Assembly: GCA_029582265.1 (NCBI GenBank)
Contig: CM055819.1
Location: forward strand, 13,503,087 to 13,567,086
Length of the DNA: 64,000 nt
From: Zoroaster sp. YZ-2022
Taxonomy: Eukaryota > Echinodermata > Asteroidea > Forcipulatida > Zoroasteridae
Direction: 5' to 3'
In this document: piece by piece, positions 21,801-32,436 of the stretch
Position numbering within the stretch: the first letter of the stretch is position 1
Layout of the letters: the number at the start of each line of letters is the position of its first letter
Translations under genes and position numbers: made by a program
The notes under the pieces: model-generated
Seen by the model: the letters and a program-made list of their open reading frames with translations, nothing else
What the model was told of the DNA's origin: nothing
Databases searched by the model: none

Positions 21801-24422
21801 GTGAACACTCATGAAATAAGTTGATAATTATCATAACTATGTGGAAGTATCAAGTCTCCTGATGTGTAAAGATATGCCTAAAATTTGGCATATTCTCGCT
21901 GAAGGGGTCGTTTTCACCCAGGGTACTCCCAGTGGTACCGAGGCAATCGTAACAGTTCTCTAATGTACATAGGATTGAGATTGCCTGGCTACCCATGAGG
22001 AGTACTCTAGGTGACAATGACCCCTTTAGCAAATTCTCTTTGCCTAAATTTACTCAGGATTCTTTTGAATTCTGTTCTGAGAATAAAACGCACTGTAAAT
22101 ATTTTTTGCCAGGTGAATATTTTCGATTGGCCAATTTGCTGCATTGTAATCAAACTTACATTCTTTCACTTTTTGTTTGACAGATACACAGAGGATACCA
22201 TGAAACAGTCACCATTTTCTTTATTAATCTCGTAGCTGAAGCCATACAACAGGTACTGTAAGTTTAAGTTATCAAACAGGCAACATCAATGGGCAGTGTC
22301 ATATTCAGGGGGTGCCCCCTCCCTTAAAAAGTGTCGCCTTAGACCTGCACGTCGGCATTTTTAGTTTTCTTTTGCTCTGAAATGATTGAAATTCTGCCAT
22401 TCTGTGTTTTAAACGACTTTTTCACATAGGGGTATGAACATTTGCCCGATTTGTGAGGCCTCTCTTAGCCACCATACATAGCTGTATATAAGGTTACAAC
22501 ACTCATGGGCAAAATATAATTAGATTTTTGTTTTAGTCAGGGGTCGAAAATTTGAAATTAACACTAGCCTGCTAGCCCCTGGGCTCAATAATCTTGTTTG
22601 CTTTATAATCATGAAATAATATTGAGCCAACCAATTTGAATACAAGAGAAAAATTTCAGTCTCCATCAATAAAATAAATTGTTTTTATTTGCATATTACA
22701 GGGTAGTTATTTTGTATATAGGTAGAACTTGTAGCTTTGCATGGTGAGGAGGATAAGTAAGAGTAATTGCGGTGACACCATGTGAAATGCTCAATTGAGT
22801 AGTAATTAGTTCTGAAAAGAACTGGAGGTACAACTCGACGTTTCGATCAGTATACTCTGATCGAAACGTTGAGTTGTACCTCCAGTTCTTTTCAGAATAA
22901 TTACTACTCAATTGAGCATTTCACACGGTGTCACCACAATTACTTACTTATTTTGTATATATTTTGCTTGTTTATTCTTATACAAATACCAGCAACTTTG
23001 TAACGATTTGTATAATATAGCAAAAAATTGTTTTAAAAAACAAAAATGTATGACGGGTCTATTAAATAATATTGACCATGAAAATGTTGATACAAGAGAA
23101 TACAACTAGACAGTCTGCATGAATTTCATGAATGATGATGGTGATGATCGACATGGTAGCTTGGAACATAATGTTTGTATTAGCATATTAAATATGAATG
23201 TTGTTTTATATTATTTACTTGTTTATTCTACAACAAATACCAGCAACTGTACACAAAATGCATAATACAGCAAAGAACTGCAATAATACTATGACAACAA
23301 GCTTGACATTTGTACATGTGTGATTTTATGCATAGAGCAAGACTGGGCTCGGTCTCGTAATATCATCTAAAACTAGGTCAATGATTCCATGCCCTATCGA
23401 AAGTCTGCTCTGATCGCGACGATAGTGTCCATTTAAACTTGTTTCCCCAATAATCACACTGGGTCATGATTATTGATGTCCTGCTTAGACATTATTGCCT
23501 ATAAACCTAGCATTAAATAATTCAAGATGTATTGCTTGTGTTTTACTGGCAATTTCCGTAAATTTTTGTTTTGATTGGAATATTGATATTAGATTATAGG
23601 AAGTGACCTCATGCTGTGTTGAAAGACCGTGCAAGATTCAAACTATAAAATCCACTTACTCTATGGCCCAACCAACCGGGACATTTACGAGTGTCTCCAA
23701 TGTTTCAGGACTACAACAAAATTAGGACTATTAAAATTTGTACATAATTAGTCCTGTGGGCTACCATAAAATTCAAGTTAATTTTGACCTCTGGCTTTAG
23801 TAAGCTGATATTCTGGATCATTCCTTAATGGTCAGGATAAATTTTCATCATTCTAATTAGGATACATTTATTGATTCAAACTCTCCTCCCATGATCGAAA
23901 CAATCTATATGGAATTGAAATCAAGATCAGTGTATACCTGAAGACACGCTAATTAGATGGATTTGCCTGTATTTAATTGACAGTGTGAGAATGCTGATAT
24001 AACCTTTGAGGAGTTTATTAGTCAGCACAGCCATCTGACAGACAGCAGTATAATATTTCAGTATTACTCAAAGGAACTCATCAGCTCACCCTCAGCGAGA
24101 CTCAGGTTAGTACAAGAAACTCAATAAGAGTCAAGACTCATCGGACTTGAGTGTAAGCAAGATAATTAGTGTAAGGGATTTACTCTCATCTTAGAGAGAG
24201 AAAAAAAAGTCATTTTTCCAGGAGTCACTCCAGTACTGCCTAGGGAAAGAACAATGATCTCTGTAGACCAATATTAACATTTTCATACAATTACAAACTG
24301 GGCTGAAACTTTCATATATTGGTTCCCATATTTCTTGATTCTTATTCAATTATCTTCTTGTCATTTTGTTCTTTAGGTTTGAACCTCCAGATCTGCAAAA
24401 CTTAACGGGACTCGATAGATGA
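14542..24422 (+). CDS. Flavin-reductase-like protein with bacterial-style C-terminal domain (ten exons)
   Basis: Exons: 14542-14668 (5' edge uncertain), 15899-16025, 16864-16927, 17306-17389, 19221-19375, 19931-20071, 21128-21167, 22184-22252, 23984-24105, 24377-24422, ending in TGA. All junctions inside this chain are AG/GT with matching phase, giving about 325 residues; the N-terminal exon was not found. Residues about 30-170 form a flavin-reductase-like FMN-binding split barrel: FRNVMKTVPSPVVVVTAAS, RGVTCSSFTSVSMLPP, NFAVNVLAKDQ and GDHHVWYGEVVDA. Relatives use NAD(P)H to reduce free flavin or hold FMN. Residues about 175-325 are a separate helical domain with WSHEAHL, GYHETVTIFFINLV, FQYYSKELISSPSARLRF and EPPDLQNL, a pattern I associate with uncharacterised bacterial proteins; the conserved His residues suggest a bound ligand or metal. 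Substrate and location are unknown. Function is inferred only from the fold. Confidence 0.8.
14955..15664. mobile_element. MITE with about 60-bp inverted termini, in intron 1
   Basis: The left end (TAGTTGCATTATACCCAGAC at about 14990) and right end (GTCTGGGTATAATGCAACTA at about 15613) are inverted over roughly 60 bp. It carries the nested element at 15058-15522. Confidence 0.75.
15058..15522. mobile_element. Nested MITE with TATGTGACCATCCACCAC termini
   Basis: TATGTGACCATCCACCACAA at the left and GTGGTGGACAGTCACATA at the right are inverted; inside, GGGCTGTAAAGTCG pairs with CGACTTTACAGCCC. It sits inside the MITE at 14955-15664 and must therefore be younger. Confidence 0.75.
16182..16333. 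mobile_element. TTAA-flanked MITE, family AGGGRCAATATCGTCAC, copy 2 (152 bp)
   Basis: TTAA at 16178-16181 and 16334-16337. Ends AGGGGCAGTATCGTCACAAT and the complement of AGGGACAATATCATCACGAT. It lies in intron 2 of the flavin-reductase gene. Confidence 0.8.
17390..18144. other. Intron 4 of the flavin-reductase gene, first part
   Basis: No internal gene is seen. There is a short tandem duplication, GGCTACCTGCTGGCTACCTG, at about 17765. The remainder is AT-rich intron. Confidence 0.5.
18145..18486 (-). mobile_element. Non-LTR retrotransposon reverse-transcriptase C-terminal fragment
   Basis: On the minus strand an open frame reads HHVTNEEVHSKIIQAI, then LLTTVKKRKLKWYGLVPRS and GTVRGGRIRCRQKKMWEDQ, ending at a stop. 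This is the characteristic post-RT tail of one large LINE group (HxTNEEV, RRKLKWYGHV and GxRxRGRQ-KRWED in relatives). It belongs to a different lineage from the CR1/L2-like fragments. Only the tail is present, in intron 4. Confidence 0.8.
18826..19196 (-). mobile_element. CR1/L2-like LINE 3' end, copy B
   Basis: It carries the (AAT)n end at 18826, the same 3' UTR as 2351-3196, and the coding tail up to GTTACGTTCC at about 19190 on the minus strand. It is nearly identical to copy A apart from small losses, for example the GAGG missing near 19084. The insertion ends only about 24 bp before exon 5 (19221), so the polypyrimidine/acceptor region of that exon lies immediately next to LINE DNA. Confidence 0.85.
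20231..20570 (-). mobile_element. tRNA-Leu-derived SINE, copy 2
   Basis: The full tail-to-head structure is present on the minus strand, from the ATT-rich end at 20231 to the box A region at about 20560. Box B reads GGATTCGAACCC on the plus strand. It lies in intron 6 of the flavin-reductase gene. Confidence 0.88.
20641..20860 (-). mobile_element. Diverged partial SINE related to the tRNA-Leu SINE
   Basis: Words GGGGAGTATACAGCTC, CCTCACAGGTACCCAT and CTTGCTCAAGGACACAAG match the SINE body, but the tail is missing and the tRNA part (GATTGGAACCCACATTCTGA) has decayed. Confidence 0.7.
21240..21610 (-). mobile_element. Composite SINE-like element, partial
   Basis: AGCAATTATGGTTAAGTGTC to GACCGCTCGGCCACAACACT (21487-21606) matches the tRNA-Leu SINE head on the minus strand. 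The preceding part, GGCCAATGGCCACTCCAAGG to GGCAGTTGTTAAACTGCC, is unlike the other copies, so this has a different body joined to the same head, or two fragments side by side. Confidence 0.6.
21661..22183. other. Intron 7 remainder
   Basis: It contains a C-run at about 21756 and an inverted pair, GGTACCGAGGCAATCGTAAC and GAGATTGCCTGGCTACC, at 21933-21992 resembling the pair at 4510-4590. No gene is seen. Confidence 0.4.
22750..22953. mobile_element. Foldback MITE, family GTAATTGCGGTGACACC, copy 1
   Basis: It is a near-perfect palindrome: AATTGCGGTGACACCATGTG on the left pairs with CACGGTGTCACCACAATT on the right. Arms of about 95 bp meet at GATCAGTATACTCTGATC. Relatives are at 32437-33271, 44318-44462 and 55938-56060. 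It lies in intron 8 of the flavin-reductase gene. Confidence 0.85.
22954..23983. other. Intron 8 remainder with a partial MITE
   Basis: TATCGAAAGTCTGCTCTGAT to CGACGATAGTGTCCATTTAA (23396-23435) is a fragment of the AGGGRCAATATCGTCAC family. The words TACCAGCAACT recur at 22987 and 23239. No gene is seen. Confidence 0.5.
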
Positions 24423-24924
24423 CACAAAAATTACTTCTGCCAGCCAATGATTCCTGGATATATTCTGTGCACATAAACTGCAAAATATGCCAAATGCAAA
24501 GCATTACCCTATCAATCGTCAGTGATGTAACAACATGTGTCCTAAAAGCTCATGCACTGTGCAATAGGCAACTCTGAATTGATGTATCACTACGAATTTC
24601 TGAATGAAAAGAGATCCCAGGTATTGTGATCCAAACAGAGATACCAAGAAAGAAATTAATCTAACATGCATGCATTGAAGTTTCTTTTATAATTGCCATA
24701 CTGAAAAAAGTCCAGTTGCTCTTATAGTATTTTATTCAAAAAATTTCAAAATAACTTGTACACTGCATATAACAACAATCACACTTGTTTTATCCAAATT
24801 TGAAAAGGTTGCCCAGGTTGTTTGCATCTGACCGGGGCTTGATCCCTGACTACTCGGCAGATATGGTTTGGCCTCCCATAGAGCAATAGATAATTGGCAT
24901 AAGTGGACCGCCCACCAACATAGG

Positions 24925-24968
24925 GGCTGGTTTGCTCAGTTGGTAGAGCGCTCGAGTCCGGCATCAGC
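24925..24968 (+). repeat. tRNA D-arm-like fragment
   Basis: TTTGCTCAGTTGGTAGAGCG matches a box A/D-arm, but no T-arm or box B follows at a proper distance. It is probably a SINE head or tRNA pseudogene fragment. Confidence 0.4.
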
Positions 24969-25619
24969 CAATTTTTCTTTGCTCGCTACCCGTTTATATA
25001 TATATGGAGAGATGTGTTTATACAAAAGCAACAGTTATATATATATATATAATGGTGATTCAAAGTCCGTATATAAGTTAAGTAAAAACATTTTTTTGGT
25101 GAATATTTATTGTACTTGTTAAACATGTATTAAACTGTTTAAATGCCAGGATGATCTATGACTGATTCATATGTTATTGACTGATTAAATAGATCTCTTG
25201 CTGAAAACTTGTACTGAAAATGTCTTGAAGGCCAGTTCACACAAATGTATTAAACTGCTGCGATTTTGAATATAAAATTACACTTTTTCTCCATTATTGA
25301 CATCATGAAATTCATCTTTCGCATTTGTGTGAAGTATAAAGCAAACTTAATTCTCTTTTGTCAAGGACAAAATGTCTGAAACTTCACAAGAAGGATTAGG
25401 TTTCAAACATACAATGTGTATAGGTTTCAGACATTGTATGGCTGAAACCTAATCTCCATTGTGACGTTTCAGACATTCTCAGTCCATTGTTCAACAAGAG
25501 GTACATGTGTTATCTCATTTAGCACTTGACATGCAAACATTCTTTGGTTCTTGAGTTGGTGCAAGAATTCCGTCAAGAAAATGCTATTTGCAGTACCAGC
25601 CTAGACTGTTGATCGTAGG

Positions 25620-25690
25620 GTAATCTTGGTGGTCGAGATGTTAGACATCTGCACTTGTAAGCAGGAGGTTTGAGTCCTGCCAGTGGATTA
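25620..25690 (+). repeat. tRNA-like sequence, probable SINE head or pseudogene
   Basis: TGGTGGTCGAGATGTTAGAC resembles box A and GGTTTGAGTCCTGCC resembles box B. A stem GCAGGA/TCCTGC can form around GGTTTGAG, but no normal acceptor stem or variable loop is seen. Confidence 0.35.
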
Positions 25691-25817
25691 TGTTCAACAG
25701 CTATTTGAAAGTACCGAGTTTTTCTTGTCTTGCTATTTCAATCAAACCCAAAAGAATTACAACACTTGGATTCATGTCCATAAAGTTTATCAGATGCAAC
25801 AGTCTTCAAGTGTGTCT

Positions 25818-28800
25818 TCATAATGGTTCCATGAACTCATAGGTGTGCTTGGTGGCCTGTATCAGCATTGGTGAGACACCATGCTTAAAGCCACTACTGA
25901 CCTCTGTCAGGCACAGGAGCTTCCGGGCAATACACTTCTTCTGACTCTCATCCTGAGAGGGGAAAGAAAGAAAGAAAGAGTTTCAACAAAACACAAAGGA
26001 TACAAGTAATGATTCATAGTGCTAGATAAGACATTGTTGCAAGCAAGAATGTTATAAGATTTAAGGCTTTGCATGGTGGAGTATTGATATCGTTTCTCTT
26101 TGCGGTTTATCTCAACTATCGATATTAAGCGAGATACATGTTCTGAAAAGAACTTTATCCCACAACCAGCGGCGGCACCAGACCTGTTAAACTGGGTGGG
26201 GCAAGAGGGGGGGGGGGGCAAACATTAATCTTTAATGTAATTTTGTACTGCTGAAAAAGCATTGACTTGTAACCGGGGGGGGGAATTTGCTCCCCCGTAG
26301 TGCCGCCGCTGCCCACAACTCATACCTCCCTGAATCATAACCTCCACTGAGAAGAACCTGTACCTTTTATGCAGCAGCAATGGTTATATGACCTTATCAT
26401 GTGGGGTATTACTTTCAGTCACTGAGTTAATATAAAACTAGCACTCCGATTCCATGCCCTGTTGATCTTGATGATATTGTCTCTTTAAGTGAGTGTTGAG
26501 CATATTTTTATTGCATATAAATAATGCTGTAGTCCCTATTCGCCTCGTGCACACCGTAGCCCTCAGTGGCGCACCCAGGATTTGATTGGGGGGGGGGGGG
26601 CCTCAAAATATTTTTATTTGAAATCCAATATGGGGGAGAGACATGGCTGACCCAAACCATAACCGCTGGCGCGGCTGCAGCCATGTCCCTAGTCGTGCTC
26701 GTCAGTGAACCTACGGCACATGTTAAATGTTTCCTGGTGGTTTCTAGTCATAAAAAGAAGACATTATGGCATGATTCGGACTCGTAGGGTTTTACCTTCC
26801 ATATAATTTCCTCCTCTTGATGTAAAGAACTTGAGCTTGTTTCGTCTGCAAGATTTCTATAGTTAAATACTTTCATTGCGTGGACGTAAAGTTTGTGATC
26901 ATTCTGGGCGGAGCTAAATTTTTTCAAACACGAATTTGGCGGCAAAACCAAATCCCAATATTATCCAATCGGTGTTTGCTAAAAGAGTGTCACATAATCT
27001 TTGTAAATTAAAACCCAATCCTGGGCCATTGTGTACAAACTGGAAAGGAGTTGATTATAATGCGGGCGTGTTTAAATTTTACGAGTAACCTCAACGACAG
27101 TCAACGACCTCAACAAGAGAAACGGACAACAGAAAATGAAAATAAAATTAAGTAAAGCTGCTCCCTGATCAGGGTGCACCATGGCAGGGGGGGGGGAAAT
27201 GTGTAAAAATGCTTGTTATATATACTGGTGGCCCTTCAAGCTTACATTTACATGCACATGCATACGCAACGCCGTAAAATATAATAGTGAGTGGAATAAA
27301 TGGAAAACTTTTGGAGGGGAGCTTGAGTCTCCTGAGTCCCCATCCCTTGTACCACTGCCCTATACTCCTCTGTAGACAAGACTTGGGCTCAGATTTTGCT
27401 CTCTTTCCTGGCTCCTTTAAAAAAAATAATAAAACATCAGCGGGTCCTTGGGGGGGGGGGGCTCAAGCCCCCCCCCCTTGGGTGCGCCACTGGTAGCCCT
27501 CTAGCGGTGAAATGTACTTCAGCTGCGAGGTCCAGGCTTTACGCGTTTCCATTTACATCCTCTTTACTGTACAAACATATCACAACAGTACGGTCACAGC
27601 AGCGTCGCTTGAATGATTAAATAAAGTCATTTTATATGCAAACTGGACATCTCACTGCTGAATTCCACCCTCGCATCCATTACTTTCCAAATCTCATACC
27701 TTTTCCTATGTTTTTTAACCTCTTGATTCACTTATCATTAAGTATGAAGAGTTTTTCTACCTGAAAAAAGGGGATCTCAGCGGCCATTTTATTAGAAATT
27801 TTCAAAGTGAAAACTTTTCCCTGGCAACCGTTATTACCAGAATGGGGCCAGTAGCGCACCCCAACGGTTAACCAGTGATATACTAACTTTCCTACGTCAC
27901 AGTCATAGTTACGGTTGCCAAACTATGGGGCGGCTGCCAGTGCAAAATAAAACCGGAAATTTAATGTATGTTTTAAATACTGTAATTAGTGAAAAACACT
28001 GATAAAATCAACATACTTTACCAAGATATATTCCTCCTAAATACCTCCGGTGTAAAATGTTTATTTGTAGGCAGAATCTCTTGCTACTTATGTTTAAAAT
28101 TTTTGGTCACTGATTGCTGTCCATATAAAATGGCACTCAATTCTTACAATACAAAATGCCCTCCGTGAACCCCTGTATCATATGTGATGGCGCCCTCTAA
28201 GACGGGGCCAATATGAAAACTCAAAAGTGAATGATGACCAACCTTGAGACTTGCACAGAGCATGGGAGAGTCATAGGCATCACACAGCCCAGTGATGTCA
28301 CTCATATCGGCACAGTGAAGGCTGTCGCTGGTTGCATTCAGTACCACAAAACAAGCTCTACCTAAGTAATAACTCACATCTAACTCCTTGGCAGATGCAA
28401 CTGTTTTACTTATACTGTGAGGAATAAAATAAGATAGAACATCTGTATGCATATTTTGCACTTGTATGGAACATCAGTTAATCAGTATACAAGTACACTG
28501 AAACATTGTATTCTGCAGCCATATTTTATTATTTGACCTGATCATATGCTGAATGGCATGAATTGTTGTCATACCAGATCTACTAAAAATAAAAAAATAT
28601 TAAAGGGACAGTATCGTCACGATCATAGCAGACTTTCCATAGGGCATGGAATTGGTGTCCTAGTTTAAGATGAATACAGTGACTGAAAATTACTGGCTCA
28701 TTTATGCGGCAGCAACGGTAATATGACCTTATCATGTGGGTTATTATTTTCAGTCACTGAGCTAAAACTAGCACTCTGATTCCATGCCCTGTTGATTGTG

Positions 28801-31248
28801 ATGATATTGTCCCTTTGAAAGGAAGGTACAGTGTTGGTCAATTTGGCAAAACTGATTCTATAAGTATGTTTACTCTCTTAAAACAAGTAAGCAGAATAAT
28901 CTGCTAACATTTCAGCTTATTACACTTGTGGCATTCCATGAAAATAGTAAAAATGCATTCATAGTTTTTGTATTCAATCTAATGTGGAATTTTCATGAAG
29001 TGGACAATTTAATTGGGAAATTATTTTACTAAAATAATTACACTTTAGACAAAGATATTTTTAGGGAAGATGCAACACATCAAGAGTTTTACATGTACAC
29101 CAAGTAAGTTTTACAAAGACCATTTGGTTATTTTTGAAATACCAATTCTAGTACCTTGTCTTTGAATTGTTTTTGAAACTTGATTTTATTATAGCATCCC
29201 AACATTTGATTGATAGAGTATTTAACAAATATGTGTCTGTACCCAGCTGTCAGAGTAATACCAACCTCATGTTGTTACTGGCATCTAGTATGAAGACAAT
29301 CAAATCAATATTTGGTCGACTGTCACTGTTTTCTGAAGGCAGAGGAAGATGGGTGGCAGTTCGACTGGAGAATTAAACAAGAAAGAAATATCAATCAGTA
29401 CTCCTACAGCAACTATAGAGTTGGAATGTTAGTACTCGTACTCGAGTACATTTTTTCTGTACTTGTACTCGTGAAAAAGTACTCAACTACAAGTCTAGCT
29501 GAAACTCCTGATACAGATGCAAAGTTTGAAATCAACTCTGTAACTATCACATGCCTTCATAACATTCAATAAGGTCTAGATTCATTGAGACATGGCAAGT
29601 TGGCAAAAGCCAGACATTTCGATAAGGCCAATGAAAGTTGAAATTTACTTTCTCGTCACCCAATCTCAGAAAAACAAAACATTTTTTTAACCACATTTTT
29701 CAAATGAATAATGTTCCCTGTTTCATTGATGCTTAATTACACTGATGATTCAAAACTACTAGAAGCAAGGTTTAGACATGTTTTCTAGAAAATGTGGACC
29801 CAACAAAGTTTGTCTGCTGATATTTGTTGTAATTTTTCATTGTTTTGTGGGCGGTTTTTAGGAAAATAACGAATAATTAAATTTTCCAAGCTTGAGCCGG
29901 CAAAGTATTTTGCAGCACCACCTTTTTTCTCAAAAATATAAAGCATCCTTATCCTTCACAGCTTCAAACTATCTTTTCAATGCATGCCCTGAATTTTGTT
30001 GTTTTCATTTAAAAAAAATATTCTGGAATAATTTGAAGGAAATGTCCACCTTACTGAGCAGGCAAGATTGTATAAATTGGTTATAATAAACAAGAAAAAT
30101 GGTGGTTGGGTTCGACATTCTACCTGAAAATCTGACTAGGTATATAAAAAAAAAAATTTGGTATGAAAAAAAAAACCAACATAATTAATTGATAAACAGC
30201 TGCCTAGGCTTGGGCGATGACACGATAATATTGAATATCGCAAAAAAAATTTTATTCGATTATGATATCGAGAACTTTTCAAATTATCGAGATATCGGCA
30301 AATCGCGATGAAAAATATATATCGCGATTAAAAAAAATCCTCGAATTTTCCATGGAAAAAACTTCAACTTTCGGAAGTGAGAAACAAATTTGAACTACTT
30401 CTGTGGTAAACATAGTTTAAAATCCACTGCCACTCAAAGAAATCTATTCAGACGGAGTAAGTGTTGGGGATTGAATGGGGTATTTGAGCCAACAATGTGT
30501 AGACAATGTTAATGTCTCACTGTCTATTCATGGTGGTCTGTGACTCTGCCTGGCGCACCATGTGCGACGATATTATATCGTGCATATTGAAATATATGCA
30601 GAATATGGGCGTTACCTTAAAAATCAACAACAAAATAACATTTGCAGTAATTGCAGGTGCTCTGTGCTCACATTAGTCATGAAATAAATTAAAGCATGGA
30701 TCGGCAGCAGCTCGATCAAAGTTAGGGGATTAGGACACTATACCATACTGGGACTCTAGTGACAAAACACATACACTACTCTTGATAAACCACGTGACGT
30801 GATAAGTCACATGAACTCGGGCTGATGACAACGCAGTAACCGTCCCACATAATTATTACGCAAACTAATTTGCCAATAGCCATGGTGCACACGTAAACGG
30901 CGCGTTTCCACGTCTCTCAGGTAAGCACTGGCAATTTATTGTGACGCGTGTATATGGGTACATTCCTGTTATTATCGGCTCTAAAGCACTCATGCGTGAA
31001 AAAAAATAATCGCGATATTATCGAAAATCGCAATATATGTTTGATATATCGTTGATGAAAAATATCGTCATCGCCCAAGCCCATACTTTTTTCCACTGTA
31101 TTTTCCCCCCGAAAAACACAATTATGATTTGGCTTATTCATGGTGTATTTGGATTACACTTTACTTACACTTGCAGTGAGTATAAAGTGTTGAGCTCCAG
31201 GAGTGCCTCTGCCAGCCTGTGTTTACCAATTCCTTGTCCTCCAACCAA
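25818..31248 (-). CDS. CENPM: CENP-M, inner kinetochore CCAN subunit (N-terminal exon missing)
   Basis: CENP-M is a small-GTPase-fold protein that does not bind nucleotide; with CENP-H, -I and -K it forms part of the constitutive centromere-associated network. Minus-strand exons: 31248-31169, 29364-29266, 28414-28243 and 25952-25818 (TGA). All junctions are AG/GT and phase-compatible. They encode LVGGQGIGKHRLAEALLE, VRTATHLPLPSENSDSRP then NIDLIVFILDASNN, KELDVSYYLGRACFVV and DAYDSPMLCASLK, and the end piece KKCIARKLLCLTEVSSGF. Order and spacing match the vertebrate protein (its LPLP, RPRIDLIVFVVN, and the ASFFLGKVCF and YQSPLL stretches). About 162 residues are seen against 180 in human; the missing part is the short N-terminal exon, which I could not find in 31250-35283. 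The GGQGIGK stretch looks more like a P-loop than the human protein does. Confidence 0.88.
26167..26311. mobile_element. hAT-type MITE, 145 bp, exact 8-bp target duplication
   Basis: Ends CAGCGGCGGCAC and GTGCCGCCGCTG, flanked on both sides by CCCACAAC (26159-26166 and 26312-26319). CAG termini with an 8-bp duplication define hAT-type insertion. The interior has long G runs. It lies in the last CENPM intron. Confidence 0.88.
26564..27492. mobile_element. hAT-type non-autonomous element, 929 bp, exact 8-bp target duplication
   Basis: Ends CAGTGGCGCACCCAGG and TTGGGTGCGCCACTG, with G/C homopolymer tracts just inside them; GTAGCCCT flanks it at 26556-26563 and 27493-27500. No transposase frame is seen inside, and the ORFs at the ends translate the termini only. 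It lies in the last CENPM intron. Confidence 0.9.
27501..28242. other. CENPM intron remainder
   Basis: No exon or clear repeat was found. The plus-strand ORFs here have no recognisable motif. Confidence 0.5.
28604..28814. mobile_element. TTAA-flanked MITE, family AGGGRCAATATCGTCAC, copy 3
   Basis: TTAA at 28600-28603 on the left, TTGA at 28815-28818 on the right (one decayed base). Ends AGGGACAGTATCGTCACGAT and TGATGATATTGTCCC. It lies in a CENPM intron. Confidence 0.75.
29365..30205. other. CENPM intron, no feature recognised
   Basis: It contains a short GTACTCG-rich patch near 29432-29490 but no coding signal. Confidence 0.45.
30206..31084. mobile_element. MITE with GCTTGGGCGATRA termini, copy 2 (longer)
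   Basis: Left GGCTTGGGCGATGACACG, right CATCGCCCAAGCC; the subterminal CGATATTG/AATATCG-rich DNA matches copy 1 at 10175-10577. The middle part carries unrelated sequence. It ends about 85 bp from CENPM exon 31248-31169. Confidence 0.7.
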
Positions 31249-32436
31249 CTTTGAATGAAACAACATTTAAATCATGTCAAACACTACAAATAGTAAGGTT
31301 ATCCTATCATGGGGTGAACACCTGTTGTGTTGTACAGACTTTCCTGGGTAAAAGAGGGAGTTAGAACGTTAGAATGGGGCTAGAAAGTTAGCTATCCCAG
31401 AATAACTGATTTTATGCCAAAAGTGTCTGCTTTGCCTTGTTTAGTAACGTTAGGCTTGTTACCTAATGAATGTGTTAATCACTAACGGTTAAGTTTTAGG
31501 TTGTAACATTAACCCTAACTCCCTAGACAACAAAGCCAGTTGGAGGATTTTATTGTTTTAGTACAATGCCTAGGGAGTAATAATTAACTTTACGTTAGCA
31601 GATCATGTTGTTAACGTAAAAAATTAACTAATAAAAAATGGCCCCTTTTTGTGCATGTGGGGTAGGGCCAAGGATATGGAGGGAGTCCAGTGTATTGGCC
31701 CTAACGTTAGAATGGGGCTACACTGTTCCTTGACCCATGCTTGACCTTGGTATTTAAAAGCCAACAGACAGTTCCCCTGCTCCCTTCCCTCCCCTCCCCC
31801 TCCCCTCCCCCTCCCCTCCCCTCCCATCCCATCCCATCCCCTCCTCTCCCCTCCCCTTCCTTGCATTAAAAGTTTAAAACTTGAATGAAGCCTCCCTTTC
31901 CTTTGTTGAGCGATTTTAAAATGTTCAATTTCGTAACTCAACAGACAAATAAAATAAAGTTACAAGAATTGTCGATGTGTTCAGTTCTGGTAGCTTGCTA
32001 TGTGATGTGAACAATGCCATTGTTAATCCATGGTTAATCAAGGAACTGACAAGTGACAGACGAGCCAACCATCACACATCATCTCCACACTCAAAATTGT
32101 CGCCGTTTATGTAGTCTTGTTCCTAGTGCTTTATCCCTTACTAAGACGCGGGTGTACAAGCACCAGTCTAGACAATATTTGCATATTGCGCCGTTTGCGT
32201 ATAATGGCCTGATTGCAAATTATTGGAGGAAATAAAATTAAATAAACACGATTCATCGAAACAGTTGAAAATGTTATTTCTTAAAGTAAAATATTCTGAT
32301 TTTCCATTGACTTGTTTTAATAACAAGTTAATGTAATAAGTCAACTGTACCGAGATAGTCCAACAGGGCGTTATGTACATTATATCAGCAGAAGAAGCAG
32401 AAACACAGTGCACTGATTTTTGATTTCACCAACCTA
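31249..32436. other. 5' part of CENPM, no exon recognised
   Basis: A C-rich pyrimidine tract (CCCTCCCCTCCCC-like) lies at 31778-31858; the minus-strand ORF across it is a low-complexity translation. AACGTTAG words are frequent at 31370-31700. The missing first CENPM exon may be in this or the next kilobases. Confidence 0.4.

Larger units (their letters stand above)
24423..25817. other. Intergenic region between convergent genes
   Basis: It separates the stop of the flavin-reductase gene from the stop of CENPM; both 3' UTRs and poly(A) sites must lie here. It contains an (AT)n stretch at about 25033-25050, an inverted pair GTTTCAAACATACAATGT and ACATTGTATGGCTGAAAC around 25400-25450, and the two tRNA-like fragments listed separately. 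Confidence 0.5.

Noticed and set aside
26566..27496. Several 64-73-codon plus-strand ORFs
   Set aside because: They lie in a hAT MITE and translate its termini and G/C runs.
31624..31941. Glycine/arginine-rich minus-strand ORF as CENPM first exon
   Set aside because: It translates a C-rich tract and has no resemblance to the CENP-M N-terminus.
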